A stretch of DNA of 37,669 bases, taken from assembly GCA_947491475.1 (NCBI GenBank), contig CANLKN010000030.1, forward strand, positions 1-37,669, in the 5' to 3' direction. The position numbers and the translations under genes are program-made. This DNA is from Akkermansiaceae bacterium (GTDB taxonomy: Bacteria; Verrucomicrobiota; Verrucomicrobiia; Verrucomicrobiales; Akkermansiaceae). Below are positions 18,101 to 25,944 of this stretch, one piece after another. The notes beneath the pieces were generated by a model, which saw only the letters and a program-made list of their open reading frames with translations, had not been told where the DNA came from and ran no database searches. Position 1 is the stretch's first letter, and each line of letters starts with the position of its first letter.

Positions 18101-18610
18101 TTCGGCCGCGTGTTTTCCGCTCCCGACACGGTTTTCAATGCGGAAATGCTCCGCCCGGAGCTGCAATCGATGGACGATTATGTCGATGGCCTCGACAACA
18201 TCATCAGCACCCAGCGCAGCGTAGCGCTCAACTACTTCGTGGACGGTGGCATCGACGCCGCCATTCCGCCGCTCAAAGCGCTGTTGCACATAATGGCCTA
18301 CGGGGAATATGAAGGGAAGGGCCTCAAGCATCCGGACATCCGCGCCATATTTACCCGCGAGGCCACGCTGGCGTCCGATTGGTATCAGGCACGGCTCGAT
18401 GCCAAGGTGCGCGTGGAAACCTCACTCTGGGAACGCCACATCGCCTATCTCCAATCGTTCCTCGAAAAACCGAACTACCAGAGCGAACTCCGGCGCCTGA
18501 AAATCATTCGCCGCCTCGATACCGCACTCGCCACGCTTCACCACGTGAAGTCGCCGGATTACCGCGCAGGCCTCGTCGGCATGCTCGGCACTGATCCGGA
18601 GTTGGTCTGA
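15131..18610 (+). CDS. Large cytosolic protein, tentative PPi-dependent phosphoenolpyruvate carboxykinase
   Basis: 1159 residues, no signal peptide or membrane segment, of ordinary soluble composition. The clearest motif is HKPCTVSGGGKSEISKSI (about 492-509), a glycine-rich phosphate-binding-like loop that resembles, but does not match, the kinase-1a loop of ATP/GTP PEP carboxykinases. Other conserved-looking blocks are FFVPGNLVSNLDFVESIFGN, TVRQKQDGMCYSD, FKITCRDKRGVVVTLIADNY and FSGRGTFFSNYEPIHHRDAA. Length and these blocks fit, from memory, the roughly 1150-residue PPi-type PEP carboxykinases described in Propionibacterium and Entamoeba, which interconvert PEP, CO2 and phosphate with oxaloacetate and PPi. 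That is family recall, not a search result. ATG 15047 is in frame and has GGAGG eight bases upstream, so a 28-residue longer form is possible. The start is therefore uncertain. Confidence 0.55.
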   Translation: MPQLKDQIGFTKNGPAIASAEEENRLREFVNLKLAARGCAIVGNEEDFPFLDLGRSLIANFQETTRLLSDYLCPVDAAIDVFLHSYLGEEIVAKVFADRNHLVPVGALVAERHGIARMLSLPPDEDEFKSSILSSYRVHQGVCHNPASDRRTTEGVFHVTEGGLPVPADKKAVPKETFARLLNHALQPPEDLMTLPFTGTSPRPARVFVSLMLRPVIAPAVPGVSPEKSMEVRFFVPGNLVSNLDFVESIFGNAGDPYLPDNDSRLDAEHWSGHTGCVILAPHLVTLTKKELGLPHVSQATVRQKQDGMCYSDEAELYNNGGAFKITCRDKRGVVVTLIADNYYGYCKKEVKTQISYAANLYGNAEEEHAGGAIAFPSYDLGEDFSLSDLQPTVDHTFGGVIARYYKLFDLQAEGYGIDKTYRDIYYVPEDVRISLQEQKLTWTNSDGPQQIQLQPGITYVLPSGYKVEMVKPHEGMRWRIIGTTAEGTFCHKPCTVSGGGKSEISKSISDAMFAASLLVREFHGDFAAAEAIIHRNFEDRYPEPPDPEKPSRPLLSPKRSLGSVIRLLTPSPNFTPEYNAWLSTISPTVRDLVLLIKRLYKPDWGDNWRERFTVDLINGQPGRQLIYRRQRLVAQYLRVGFSEDGTWRTFSVRKDFAPAKKIQTEDDISAALVVPRESVKGLHSGVTNPSVKFIKNCEYRLFQRPDDAVIRGYDKKTEQDFSGRGTFFSNYEPIHHRDAAEMLNDAIRFEQFTPPMRKMLTEFVNAPQPDYVISSHQPRIVDGKPTKNPRYLQNRPDLEDPRSLYLSILGTRFIRRLPIEAAVPMPVNAVLAGRRNNPPDEKAGIRALAVYNPIHYQELPELFMDFIASLTGKSPSTTGAGSEGALTKGPFNALLPVHDLNAALVSYLVTGYQGFTTAAGHIGRKFRVDHDISLLVPEVWSRMFAHERDPQFLIENGFLEKVEDFEQDGSLIEASRLGYRITEHFVSSFFGRVFSAPDTVFNAEMLRPELQSMDDYVDGLDNIISTQRSVALNYFVDGGIDAAIPPLKALLHIMAYGEYEGKGLKHPDIRAIFTREATLASDWYQARLDAKVRVETSLWERHIAYLQSFLEKPNYQSELRRLKIIRRLDTALATLHHVKSPDYRAGLVGMLGTDPELV

Positions 18611-18789
18611 GTCAAAGAGCCCAGGTGTCTCACCCGCGAACCCGTGACTCAGGCGCAAGGCCTGTCGAAATTCAATCTTCTCTTTAACCCAGTTGTGGGT
18701 CGGAGAGGGGGTGCTCGTCCGTCGCAAACCAAGGATTTTGATGAAAATTGAGTCCAATCGTAAAACTAATACCGCTGATTTTCAACAAC

Positions 18790-18827
18790 TTGTATTTTTT
18801 ACAGAATTGTAATTAGAATAATTCTTG
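18790..18827 (+). promoter_or_regulatory. Promoter with overlapping Per-box-like palindrome upstream of the Fur-family gene
   Basis: TTGTAT (18790-18795) and TAGAAT (18814-18819) are separated by 18 bases and can serve as -35 and -10. TTAGAAT-A-ATTCTTG (18813-18827) overlaps the -10; it is a 7-1-7 palindrome with 5 of 7 pairs, close to the Per-box form. It lies in an unusually AT-rich stretch 35 bases before the start codon. This arrangement would allow autorepression by the encoded regulator. Confidence 0.5.
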
Positions 18828-18861
18828 ATATTGGCGTGCTCCCGCCTAGTTTCCCGCCGCC

Positions 18862-19290
18862 ATGGTCAGCAAAGCCCCAGATTCACATCCTGCCCCGGAG
18901 ATTCCCGATGAAATCGCCGGCCTGCGCATGACGCGGCAGCGCCAGGAAATTTACCGCATCCTCATCGAGCAACGTGATCACCCGACGGCCAACGAGGTAT
19001 TCATGCGCGCCAAGGACCATCTGCCAAATCTCTCGCTCGCCACCGTTTACAACTGCCTCGAAGCACTGGTGCAGCACGGCATCATCCGGCAGGTGAATTT
19101 TGAACGCGAGTCCTCCCGCTACTGCCCGAACCTGCGCGAGCACGGCCATTTCCACGATGCCGCAACCGGAGTAATCCATGACATCGATTTCAAACCCGGA
19201 GTCAATCTCACCGACGTGCTCAACCTCCCACCCGGGGCCGTCATCCAGGACGTAGAAATCACCCTCCGCGGCAAACTCGTCGCCCCCTGA
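18862..19290 (+). CDS. Fur/PerR-family transcriptional regulator lacking the structural zinc cysteines
   Basis: 142 residues. A winged helix DNA-binding domain occupies about 18-85, with the recognition helix region LSLATVYNCLEALVQHGII. The dimerisation/metal part contains REHGHFHD (H94, H96, H98), matching the regulatory metal motif of Fur and PerR. The usual CxxC pairs are absent: the first position reads DAATG and no C-terminal cysteines exist, so the Zn(Cys)4 site is missing. One cysteine, C88, remains. A Per-box-like palindrome covers its own promoter. Downstream are a small membrane protein four bases away and then sufCBD, which suggests control of Fe-S assembly by peroxide or iron; that link is inference. 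Confidence 0.85.
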   Translation: MVSKAPDSHPAPEIPDEIAGLRMTRQRQEIYRILIEQRDHPTANEVFMRAKDHLPNLSLATVYNCLEALVQHGIIRQVNFERESSRYCPNLREHGHFHDAATGVIHDIDFKPGVNLTDVLNLPPGAVIQDVEITLRGKLVAP

Positions 19291-19294
19291 AACC

Positions 19295-19591
19295 ATGGCC
19301 TCCATCGCTTTCAGTGCCCTCGTTCTCTGCGCCGCGCTTTATTTCGTCGCGCGGCATGAAGCTGAAATTTCCCTGCCCGTCATCCTGATGATCACGGCAG
19401 GAGTGAGTGTGGTCACCCTGCTGCTCACTCTTGTGCATCCTCTTGCCTCTTTGCTTTCCCTACTCTTGCTCGCCTGGGCCATCCAGCGCTTCTGCTATGT
19501 CCGTTGGTCGCGTGCCTGGATTGTCACAGGCATCTATTTTGCCTCCAACCTCGGAGTGGCCGTAACGAGGGTAATGCTCCGTCAGTCATGA
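19295..19591 (+). CDS. Small hydrophobic membrane protein, unknown function
   Basis: 98 residues with about three membrane segments (FSALVLCAALYFVA, ILMITAGVSVVTLLLTLV, LASLLSLLLLAWAI) and a fourth weaker one near the C-terminus. Its start lies four bases after the stop of the Fur-family gene, so the two are almost certainly co-transcribed. I do not recognise the family. Position between a metalloregulator and sufC is the only hint to its role. Confidence 0.65.
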   Translation: MASIAFSALVLCAALYFVARHEAEISLPVILMITAGVSVVTLLLTLVHPLASLLSLLLLAWAIQRFCYVRWSRAWIVTGIYFASNLGVAVTRVMLRQS

Positions 19592-19606
19592 TTTCCCGAT
19601 ACCTTC

Positions 19607-19612
19607 TATAAT
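19607..19612 (+). promoter_or_regulatory. Possible -10 element upstream of sufC
   Basis: TATAAT lies 51 bases before the sufC start codon. No convincing -35 is seen at the right spacing, so an internal suf promoter is only possible. Confidence 0.25.
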
Positions 19613-19626
19613 ATCTCTCCTCTTCC

Positions 19627-19653
19627 ATCCACCATCTCCGATCCACGATCTCC
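19627..19653 (+). repeat. 14-base tandem direct repeat before sufC
   Basis: ATCCACCATCTCCG is followed directly by ATCCACGATCTCC, which differs at one base, in the spacer before sufC. Confidence 0.55.
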
Positions 19654-19662
19654 TTCCAAACC

Positions 19663-20415
19663 ATGAGCCTCCACATCCAAGACCTCCAAGCCACCCTCGA
19701 AGACGGCACCGAAATCCTCAAGGGAGTCACCCTTGAAATCCCGAAAGGTGAAGTCCATGCCATCATGGGCCCTAACGGCTCCGGCAAGTCCACCCTCTCC
19801 AAAGTCATCGCCGGCCATGAAGGCTATGTCGTCACCGGCGGCAGCGTGACCATCGACGGCGAGGACATCGAGGAAATGTCCATCGACGAACGTTCGCGCG
19901 CCGGTATCTTCCTCGCCTTTCAATACCCGGCCGAAGTTCCCGGTGTTTCCAATGCCAACTTCATCCGCGCCGCGCTGCAGGCCCGCTTGCCTAAAGGTGA
20001 GGAAATCGACGCCGTCGCGTATTACAAAAATCTCTATGCCAAAATGGACCTGCTCGAAATGGACCGCAAGTTCACCGCCCGCGCCGTCAACGAAGGCTTC
20101 TCCGGCGGTGAGAAGAAACGCAACGAGATCCTTCAGATGATGATGCTCGAACCGCAATACTGCATTCTCGATGAAACCGATTCCGGCCTCGACATCGACG
20201 CCCTGAAAATCGTCGCCAAAGGCGTCAACGCCATGCGCTCGCCCGACCGCGGCATGCTCCTCATCACCCATTACCAACGCCTTCTCGACTACATCAAGCC
20301 GGACCACGTGCACGTCATGGCCGAGGGCCGCATCGTCCGCTCCGGCGGACCCGAACTCGCCCACGAACTCGAAAAACACGGCTACGATTTTCTCAAGGAA
20401 GCCGCCATGGCCTGA
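19663..20415 (+). CDS. sufC: Fe-S cluster assembly ATPase SufC
   Basis: 250 residues, the ABC-type ATPase that drives the SufBCD scaffold. Walker A is GPNGSGKST (36-44), the Q-loop is [10 protein letters not shown], the ABC signature is FSGGEKKR (146-153), and Walker B is [11 protein letters not shown] (167-177), with the SufC-typical [12 protein letters not shown]. Cytosolic. It is first of three consecutive suf genes (C-B-D); the spacers to its neighbours carry short direct repeats. No cysteine desulfurase (sufS) or sufU gene follows in this window. Confidence 0.96.
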   Translation: MSLHIQDLQATLEDGTEILKGVTLEIPKGEVHAIMGPNGSGKSTLSKVIAGHEGYVVTGGSVTIDGEDIEEMSIDERSRAGIFLAFQYPAEVPGVSNANFIRAALQARLPKGEEIDAVAYYKNLYAKMDLLEMDRKFTARAVNEGFSGGEKKRNEILQMMMLEPQYCILDETDSGLDIDALKIVAKGVNAMRSPDRGMLLITHYQRLLDYIKPDHVHVMAEGRIVRSGGPELAHELEKHGYDFLKEAAMA

Positions 20416-20425
20416 CGGCATTTCC

Positions 20426-20450
20426 AATTTGAAATCTCAAATCTCAAATT
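20426..20450 (+). repeat. 7-base tandem repeat with inverted ends before sufB
   Basis: AAATCTC is repeated at 20432-20438 and 20439-20445 and followed by AAATT. AATTTGA (20426-20432) and TCAAATT (20444-20450) are inverted. It lies in the 44 bp spacer between sufC and sufB. Confidence 0.5.
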
Positions 20451-20459
20451 CCTACCAAC

Positions 20460-21899
20460 ATGTCCTACGAACCCGCCACCGCCGTCCTCGACGAGGAAAC
20501 CCACGAGGCGATCAACATCGACCGCAGCAAGGGTGATTTCACCTTTCCGGAACGCAACAAGTTCGATGCCGGCCGCGGGCTTACGGAAAAAACCATCGAC
20601 TACATTTCCGACGTCAAAGACGATCCTCAATGGGTGCGTGAGTTCCGCCACAAGGCCCTCAAGGTGTTCCGCGACAAGCCGACACCTACCAATTGGGCCA
20701 CCGAAGACCTCAACAGCATCAACTTCGACGAGATCCGCTATTATCTATCCGATGGTGAGAAGCCGAAGCGTTCTTGGGACGATGTGCCGCCGGACGTGCT
20801 CGAAACCTTCGAACGTCTAGGCATCCCGCAACAGGAGCGCGCGTTCCTCGCTGGCGTAGAAGCACAGTTTGACTCCGAGGCAGCCTATTCCAACGTCAAG
20901 GAGGAACTCACCAAACAAGGCGTCATCTTCGTTACCTCCGCCGAGGGACTCAAAGAACACGAGGAGATTTTCCGCCCGTGGTTCGGCAAGGTGATCCCCA
21001 CTGGAGATAACAAATACGCAGCGCTCAACAGCGCCGTATTCTCCGGAGGTTCTTTCATCTACATTCCCAAAGGCGTGAAGCTGAAACAACCGCTGCAGGC
21101 CTACTTCCGCATCAACTCGGAAAGCTTTGGCCAGTTCGAACGCACCCTAATCATCGCCGACGAAGGATCGGAAGTGATGTATATGGAAGGCTGCACCGCG
21201 CCGAAGTTCGAAACCGCCACCCTGCACTCCGCCGTGGTCGAGCTCGTCGCATTGAAAGGTGCGAAAATTCAATATGTCACCGTGCAGAACTGGAGCAGCA
21301 ACGTCTTCAATCTCGTCACCAAACGCGGTCTTGCCATGGAGGATGCCGAAGTCCGCTGGATCGACTGCAACATCGGCTCGCGCCTCACCATGAAATACCC
21401 CGGCGTCATCATGAAGGGCGAGCGCGCCCGCGGCGAGGTGATCTCCATCGCCTTGGCCAACACCGGCCAGCACCAGGACACCGGTGCCAAGATGATCCAC
21501 GCCGCTAACAACACCACCTCCAACGTCGTTTCCAAATCCATCTCCGTCGGCGAAGGGCGAGCCACCTACCGCGGTCAGGTGCACATTCCCAAGCACCTCA
21601 AGGGCTGCAAGAACAACACCGAGTGCGACGCCCTGCTCATCAACAGCCACTCGCGCACCGACACCTATCCCGCCATCACCGTGCGCGGCAACCAGCACGC
21701 CACCCAGCACGAGGCGTCCGTCTCGCAAGTCTCCGAGGAAATGCTCTTCTACATGCAGCAGCGCGGCCTCAACGAAGGCCAGGCCATGTCCCTCGCCGTC
21801 AACGGCTTCATCAACGACCTCGTCCGCGAGTTCCCGATGGAATACTCCGTTGAGCTCAAGCGCCTGATCGACCTTGAAATGGAAGGCTCCGTCGGCTGA
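20460..21899 (+). CDS. sufB: Fe-S cluster assembly scaffold SufB
   Basis: 479 residues. Blocks typical of SufB include [10 protein letters not shown] (Cys at about 245), [39 protein letters not shown] and the C-terminal [20 protein letters not shown]. SufB is the scaffold on which the nascent Fe-S cluster forms within the SufB-C2-D complex. Length matches the usual 470-495 residues. ATG 20460 is followed directly by family-like sequence, and it is co-directional with sufC and sufD. Confidence 0.96.
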   Translation: MSYEPATAVLDEETHEAINIDRSKGDFTFPERNKFDAGRGLTEKTIDYISDVKDDPQWVREFRHKALKVFRDKPTPTNWATEDLNSINFDEIRYYLSDGEKPKRSWDDVPPDVLETFERLGIPQQERAFLAGVEAQFDSEAAYSNVKEELTKQGVIFVTSAEGLKEHEEIFRPWFGKVIPTGDNKYAALNSAVFSGGSFIYIPKGVKLKQPLQAYFRINSESFGQFERTLIIADEGSEVMYMEGCTAPKFETATLHSAVVELVALKGAKIQYVTVQNWSSNVFNLVTKRGLAMEDAEVRWIDCNIGSRLTMKYPGVIMKGERARGEVISIALANTGQHQDTGAKMIHAANNTTSNVVSKSISVGEGRATYRGQVHIPKHLKGCKNNTECDALLINSHSRTDTYPAITVRGNQHATQHEASVSQVSEEMLFYMQQRGLNEGQAMSLAVNGFINDLVREFPMEYSVELKRLIDLEMEGSVG

Positions 21900-21904
21900 T
21901 TTCT

Positions 21905-21927
21905 CTGATCACTGCTCACTGATCACT
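21905..21927 (+). repeat. Direct repeat CTGATCACT before sufD
   Basis: CTGATCACT occurs at 21905-21913 and 21919-21927, a 14-base period, in the 35 bp spacer between sufB and sufD. The core TGATCA is itself palindromic. Confidence 0.55.
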
Positions 21928-21934
21928 TTTTTCC

Positions 21935-23215
21935 ATGACCACCACCGCTCCCCAGACACCCGCCGTCTTCCCCGCATGGTTTGCAGCCCGCCAGCATGAC
22001 GCGTGGGAACGCTACCTCGCCACCCCCGCGCCGAAACGCGGCGATGAAACATGGCGCTTCTCCAATCTCAAACAACTCAACTTCGAAGGATTCACCCGTG
22101 GTGCGGGCGTCTCGCCCACCGCCGATCTCGTCGCCCGCTCCACCGGCCTCGAAAAAACCGCCGCCAAGTTCGTCTTCATCAACGAAGAACTCGTCCACTC
22201 CGAGACGAATCTCCCGCAAGGTGTGATCTGCCTTCCACTCGCCGTGGCCCTGGTTTCGCACAGCGACCTCGTCGCCGCGCACTTCATGAAGCAGGAAACG
22301 CGCCTCGGCTCCGCCAAGTTCGCGGCATGGCACGAGGCGTCCGTTTCCAACGGCCTCTTCGTCCACACCGGCGACCACATCGAGGTCGAAGGCACCATCG
22401 AAGTCCACCACTGGATTTCCGGCGCGAACACCGTCATCTTCCCTCACACGCTAGTGGTCACTGGGAAATCCTCCAAAGTCCGTGTCATCGACATCTTCCG
22501 CTCGGAGGATGACATCTCTCCAGGTCTTGCCATCGCCTTCAACGACCTGTCCGCAGGGCAATACTCGCAGCTCGATTACGTCGCTGTCCAGGCGCTCAAC
22601 GAAGTCACGCGCATCATCCAGATCAACGAAACCTCGACCGCCCGCGACGCTTCGGCAAAGGGTTTCATCCTCAACACCGGCGCATCCTGGGCGCGCAACG
22701 AATGTCTCTCGCGCCTCGAAGGCCCCGGCTCGCGCTCCGATATGCTTTCCGTTTCCGTCCCCGCCCGCGAGCAGGAATACGACCAGCGCACTTTCCAGCA
22801 CCACGTTTCCGAAGGGGCCTATTCGGACTTGTTGTATAAAAACTCCCTATATGACAACTCCAAGACGATCTTCTCCGGATTGATCTTCGTGGACAAGAAC
22901 GCGCACCACACCGACGCCTATCAAACCTGCCGCAACCTGCTGATGAGCGACACCTGCGAGGCCAACTCCATGCCCGGCCTTGAAATCAACGCCGATCAGG
23001 TGAAGTGCTCGCATGGCTCCACATCCTCTCAAATCCACGATGAGGAAATCTTCTATCTCCAGGCGCGGGGCATTGATCCCGTCAGCGCCCGCCAACTCAT
23101 CGCCCGCGGGTTTTCGGTGGAAGTGGTCGAACGCCTCAACGACGTGGCCACCGAGGAATTTGTGCTGAGTTTTATCGACGACAAGTTCGCCCACATCGAC
23201 ACCGGTGGAGCTTGA
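21935..23215 (+). CDS. sufD: Fe-S cluster assembly protein SufD
   Basis: 426 residues. The N-terminal helical region has DETWRFSNLKQLNF, the usual SufD/SufB-paralogue entry motif. The right-handed beta-helix core follows, and then the conserved C-terminus HTDAYQTCRNLLMSD, ANSMPGLEINADQVKCSHGSTS and YLQARGIDPVSARQLIARGF. SufD partners SufB and SufC in the scaffold complex and contributes to iron acquisition. It is the last gene of the suf run; the next gene, HU, starts 188 bp later. Confidence 0.95.
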   Translation: MTTTAPQTPAVFPAWFAARQHDAWERYLATPAPKRGDETWRFSNLKQLNFEGFTRGAGVSPTADLVARSTGLEKTAAKFVFINEELVHSETNLPQGVICLPLAVALVSHSDLVAAHFMKQETRLGSAKFAAWHEASVSNGLFVHTGDHIEVEGTIEVHHWISGANTVIFPHTLVVTGKSSKVRVIDIFRSEDDISPGLAIAFNDLSAGQYSQLDYVAVQALNEVTRIIQINETSTARDASAKGFILNTGASWARNECLSRLEGPGSRSDMLSVSVPAREQEYDQRTFQHHVSEGAYSDLLYKNSLYDNSKTIFSGLIFVDKNAHHTDAYQTCRNLLMSDTCEANSMPGLEINADQVKCSHGSTSSQIHDEEIFYLQARGIDPVSARQLIARGFSVEVVERLNDVATEEFVLSFIDDKFAHIDTGGA

Positions 23216-23403
23216 GCGCATCCTGCATCGCTGGGCCCGCATTGGCTTTTATGGCAGCAAAGATGGGCGATTCCAAGGAGTCATTGCGACGCGCCTACGA
23301 TGGAATAATCAGGCAGTCAAGCCGGCAACGCGGATTTGCAATGTAAAATCAGCGGATTTTCTCTTGCCAAGGGCATACCCGCTCCGCACAAACTTTCGTT
23401 GCC

Positions 23404-23679
23404 ATGAACAAAGCTGAACTTATTGAATCCATCCAAGCCGCCCTCGGAAAAGAAGCCACCAAGCGCTCTGCCGATGAAGCCCTCGAAGCCGTCCTCTCCT
23501 CCATCGCCAATGGCGTGAAGAATGACAAGAAGGTCCAAATCGTCGGATTCGGCACTTTCGAAGTGAAGAGCCGTCCCGCCCGCACGGGTCGCAACCCCAA
23601 AACCGGCGAGTCGATGCAAATCGCAGCCTCCAAATCGGTGAGCTTCAAACCCTCGGCCGCTCTCAAAGGCTCGCTGTGA
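23404..23679 (+). CDS. HU-family histone-like DNA-binding protein
   Basis: 91 residues, the standard HU/IHF length. The N-terminal helix pair (MNKAELIESIQAALG, then ADEALEAVLSSIANGVK) is followed by the hallmark KVQIVGFGTFEVKSRPARTGRNPKTGE and SVSFKPSAALKGSL. It bends and compacts DNA. Whether it is HU or IHF cannot be decided, but one HU-type homodimer gene is most likely. It is monocistronic: a strong intrinsic terminator lies 65 bases after the stop. Confidence 0.93.
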   Translation: MNKAELIESIQAALGKEATKRSADEALEAVLSSIANGVKNDKKVQIVGFGTFEVKSRPARTGRNPKTGESMQIAASKSVSFKPSAALKGSL

Positions 23680-23743
23680 CCCGCACTAAAAACCATTTCT
23701 GCCGGCCTCTTCAGAGTCTGGACTGAAATTCAGAACCCTATCC

Positions 23744-23776
23744 AAAACCCCGGCCGCCCGAGGCCGGGGTTTTCTT
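23744..23776 (+). terminator. Intrinsic terminator after the HU gene
   Basis: AAAACCCCGGCC (23744-23755) pairs perfectly with GGCCGGGGTTTT (23762-23773) around a six-base loop and runs into TTTTCTT. The flanking A and T tracts make it potentially bidirectional. Confidence 0.9.
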
Positions 23777-23818
23777 GTCAAAACAACCCGAGCTCCGGCT
23801 GCCGTTGAGTAAGAAACC

Positions 23819-24496
23819 ATGAAACCAAGAATCACCCTCGCCGAGTGCCCGCTTGCCGATGGCGCCATGCTGAGCCTGCAGGAACATGACGGGCGCAAGT
23901 CCCTCTTGATCCACGGCCAGCAGATCTGTGGGCCTGCCACCCGCGCTGCCGAGGAGGAACTGGCACTTCTTGCCTGCGCCCCATTCCGGCCGGCGCGCCA
24001 GCCAAAACTTTTTTTTATCGGCCTCGGCCTCGGTCATTCAATCGCTGCCGCCGCAGCGGAGTTGAAACAAAAACGCGCCAGCTTCATCGTGGCCGAACCC
24101 CTGGCCGCACTGCCGGAGTGGCATCGCCAACACCTGCCCGATAGTCCGCTGCTCAACGAGCCGCGCGTGCTGCTGGAAAACGATTGCGGGCCAGCCGCGC
24201 TGATCCGCCAGGCCGGCATGTTGCACGCCATTCTGCTTCATCTGGACGCCTCGCCCAGCGGACCAGGCAACCGTCCGTGGGTGGACGACCGCCGCTGGCT
24301 CTCCGCCGCGTATGAGGCGCTGCAAGCAGGCGGGCTGCTGGCGATCGCCGGTTCGCGTCCGATTGCCAATCTCACGCGCCGCCTCCAGCGCTGCGGGTTC
24401 GATGTTGCGGAGTTCCAGGTGCCGGCCTCGCCCAATGCGAAGCGCTCACGCCTGCAACCGATCTGGCTGGCACGCAAGGGCCGCGCCGCTGGGTAA
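23819..24496 (+). CDS. Spermidine synthase-like SAM-fold protein
   Basis: 225 residues with a Rossmann-like nucleotide-binding motif FFIGLGLGHS (65-74) and an acidic residue at the end of the second strand (FIVAEPL), then HAILLHLDASPSG where spermidine synthases carry their conserved acidic motif. AAYEALQAGGLLAIAGSRP matches the usual fourth strand and helix of the fold. It is shorter than polyamine synthases, about 280 residues, and lacks a clear polyamine-binding domain, so aminopropyl transfer is not shown. It may be a methyltransferase-like relative. It stands alone between HU and a convergent isomerase gene. Confidence 0.6.
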   Translation: MKPRITLAECPLADGAMLSLQEHDGRKSLLIHGQQICGPATRAAEEELALLACAPFRPARQPKLFFIGLGLGHSIAAAAAELKQKRASFIVAEPLAALPEWHRQHLPDSPLLNEPRVLLENDCGPAALIRQAGMLHAILLHLDASPSGPGNRPWVDDRRWLSAAYEALQAGGLLAIAGSRPIANLTRRLQRCGFDVAEFQVPASPNAKRSRLQPIWLARKGRAAG

Positions 24497-24540
24497 GAAG
24501 GAAATCGGAGATTGGGAAATTCTTCTCTGCTGGCCGAGGT

Positions 24541-25470
24541 TTATGCGATGGATTCGGGAAATTCGCTCCGCCATCTTGCCAGCGCGCTGCGGATCTCCGC
24601 GGCGTCGCGGGTGGGGCTGAGTTCCCAGACCAACGGGCAGCCGGGTGGAAAATACTTGAGCAACGCGGCGTAATCGAGTGTGCCGCCGAAGGGCACCCGG
24701 TGATCCCGGGCGGGCCATTCGACATCGTGCACGTGGCCGCCGATCAGGTGCGGCGATATTTTTTCAAGCCACTCGATGTGATCGAGCAAGCCGAGGTTGT
24801 GCTTGAGCTGGACGTGGCCGAAATCGTGCCAGTAACCGATCCATGGGTTGTCGGCAAAGTGCTTCTGGAGATTGACCATTTCACGCTCGGTGGGCATATC
24901 CTCGAAGCGCGAGCGCGACTCTACGGCGAGTTTCACACCGAGCTTTGCTGCCTTTTCTGCGATGGATTCCAGTGCCTCGATCGCCCGGTGATAGTAGAGC
25001 GGGGCGATCTTCTCTCGTTTTTTCACGAAGGCGATCTTGGTCTTGATGAAATCCCGGCTGTGCGAACCACCCGCAGTGACCATCTCGGTGAGCACTCGTG
25101 TCCATTTCATCGGGTTCATCGGCACCGAGCCCATATGGAGGACGAGATAGGTTGCACCGAAATTCGCGGCGATATCGAGTGTGCGCAGCGTCATGTCCAT
25201 GGCGCGCTGGCGGTCGGCCGGCCGGTGCGAGGTGAACTCGTAGGCGTCCGGCGCATCAATCATCACCTCCACGGGCGCAGGAAAATAATTGTGCACACCG
25301 GCGCAGGTGAATAGCCCTCGCTCGAAGGCCTTCTTGATGCCCGGCAGCTTGGCGATGGTCATGCCGTGCGACAACTCGATGTGGGAAATTCCGAGATCTA
25401 CGATTTCCTCGATCATCGGCTCTCCATCGGAGTGACGGCTGTTGTTCCAGCAGGTCGAAAAGGCAATCAT
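24541..25470 (-). CDS. Sugar phosphate isomerase/epimerase (xylose isomerase-like TIM barrel)
   Basis: 309 residues from ATG 25468-25470. The TIM-barrel strands carry the expected metal-site residues: ELSHG, YLVLHMGS, LAVESRSRFEDMP (Glu), YWHDFGHVQLK (Asp, His), IGGHVHDVEW (His) and LVWELSPT (Glu). This is the AP endonuclease 2 / xylose isomerase-like superfamily, whose members act on sugars, inositols or hydroxypyruvate. The substrate is not predictable here. An upstream ATG at 25614 would add 48 residues of atypical sequence and is rejected. Confidence 0.85.
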   Translation of the reverse strand: MIAFSTCWNNSRHSDGEPMIEEIVDLGISHIELSHGMTIAKLPGIKKAFERGLFTCAGVHNYFPAPVEVMIDAPDAYEFTSHRPADRQRAMDMTLRTLDIAANFGATYLVLHMGSVPMNPMKWTRVLTEMVTAGGSHSRDFIKTKIAFVKKREKIAPLYYHRAIEALESIAEKAAKLGVKLAVESRSRFEDMPTEREMVNLQKHFADNPWIGYWHDFGHVQLKHNLGLLDHIEWLEKISPHLIGGHVHDVEWPARDHRVPFGGTLDYAALLKYFPPGCPLVWELSPTRDAAEIRSALARWRSEFPESIA

Positions 25471-25614
25471 GTGGCAGAAAAATACGCCCCGGAACGTGCC
25501 GGATGCCAACTTCAAATCAGAGGATGGTGAAAATGAACATGATCCAAGCCGTGCCGTTCGCTGCCAGCACCTGTCGATGTTCCGGGGGCATGCGCCGTTA
25601 GCCGGGAAAAGCAT

Positions 25615-25930
25615 CTATTTGCTTACATCCGCCTCGGAATAGACGGCGCAGGGCTTGTCGCCGTCGAACTTGAGTTCCCAGAAATCAATGTGGTTGCCAT
25701 CCATCTTCCATTCAAAGGCCGCCGAGATGAGCCGGTTGCCATCTTGGAACACTTGCATCCCGACAGTCCGCCCCCCCCGGGTTTCCAGGTGGTCCAGACC
25801 GGGCCTTCGTAAACCGGGTTCTTTTCGTAGCGCGTCCAATTGAAAAGATCCGGGCTGGCGGCCAGACCGATGCGCTGGCAACCGTGCGCCAGTTAGTCAA
25901 AGCCGGTGTAATCTGAGGCAAGTGCTACCG
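25615..25930 (-). pseudogene. Decayed C-terminal fragment of a GH43/GH32-like glycosidase
   Basis: On the minus strand one frame reads ASDYTGFD, then a TAA stop, then LAHGCQRIGLAASPDLFNW, TRYEKNPVYEGPVWTTWKPG. At the run of eight C's at 25771-25778 the match shifts frame and continues as RTVGMQVFQDGNRLISAAFE, WKMDGNHIDFWELKFDGDK to a TAG at 25615. The IGLAASPDLFNWTRYEKNPVY style is typical of five-bladed beta-propeller glycosidases (GH43/GH32/GH130 type). The N-terminal part is missing: the fragment abuts the holB stop. Three lesions (truncation, stop, frameshift) indicate a dead gene, although the homopolymer could also be a sequencing error. Confidence 0.65.
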
Positions 25931-25944
25931 TTTTTTCCAACCGC

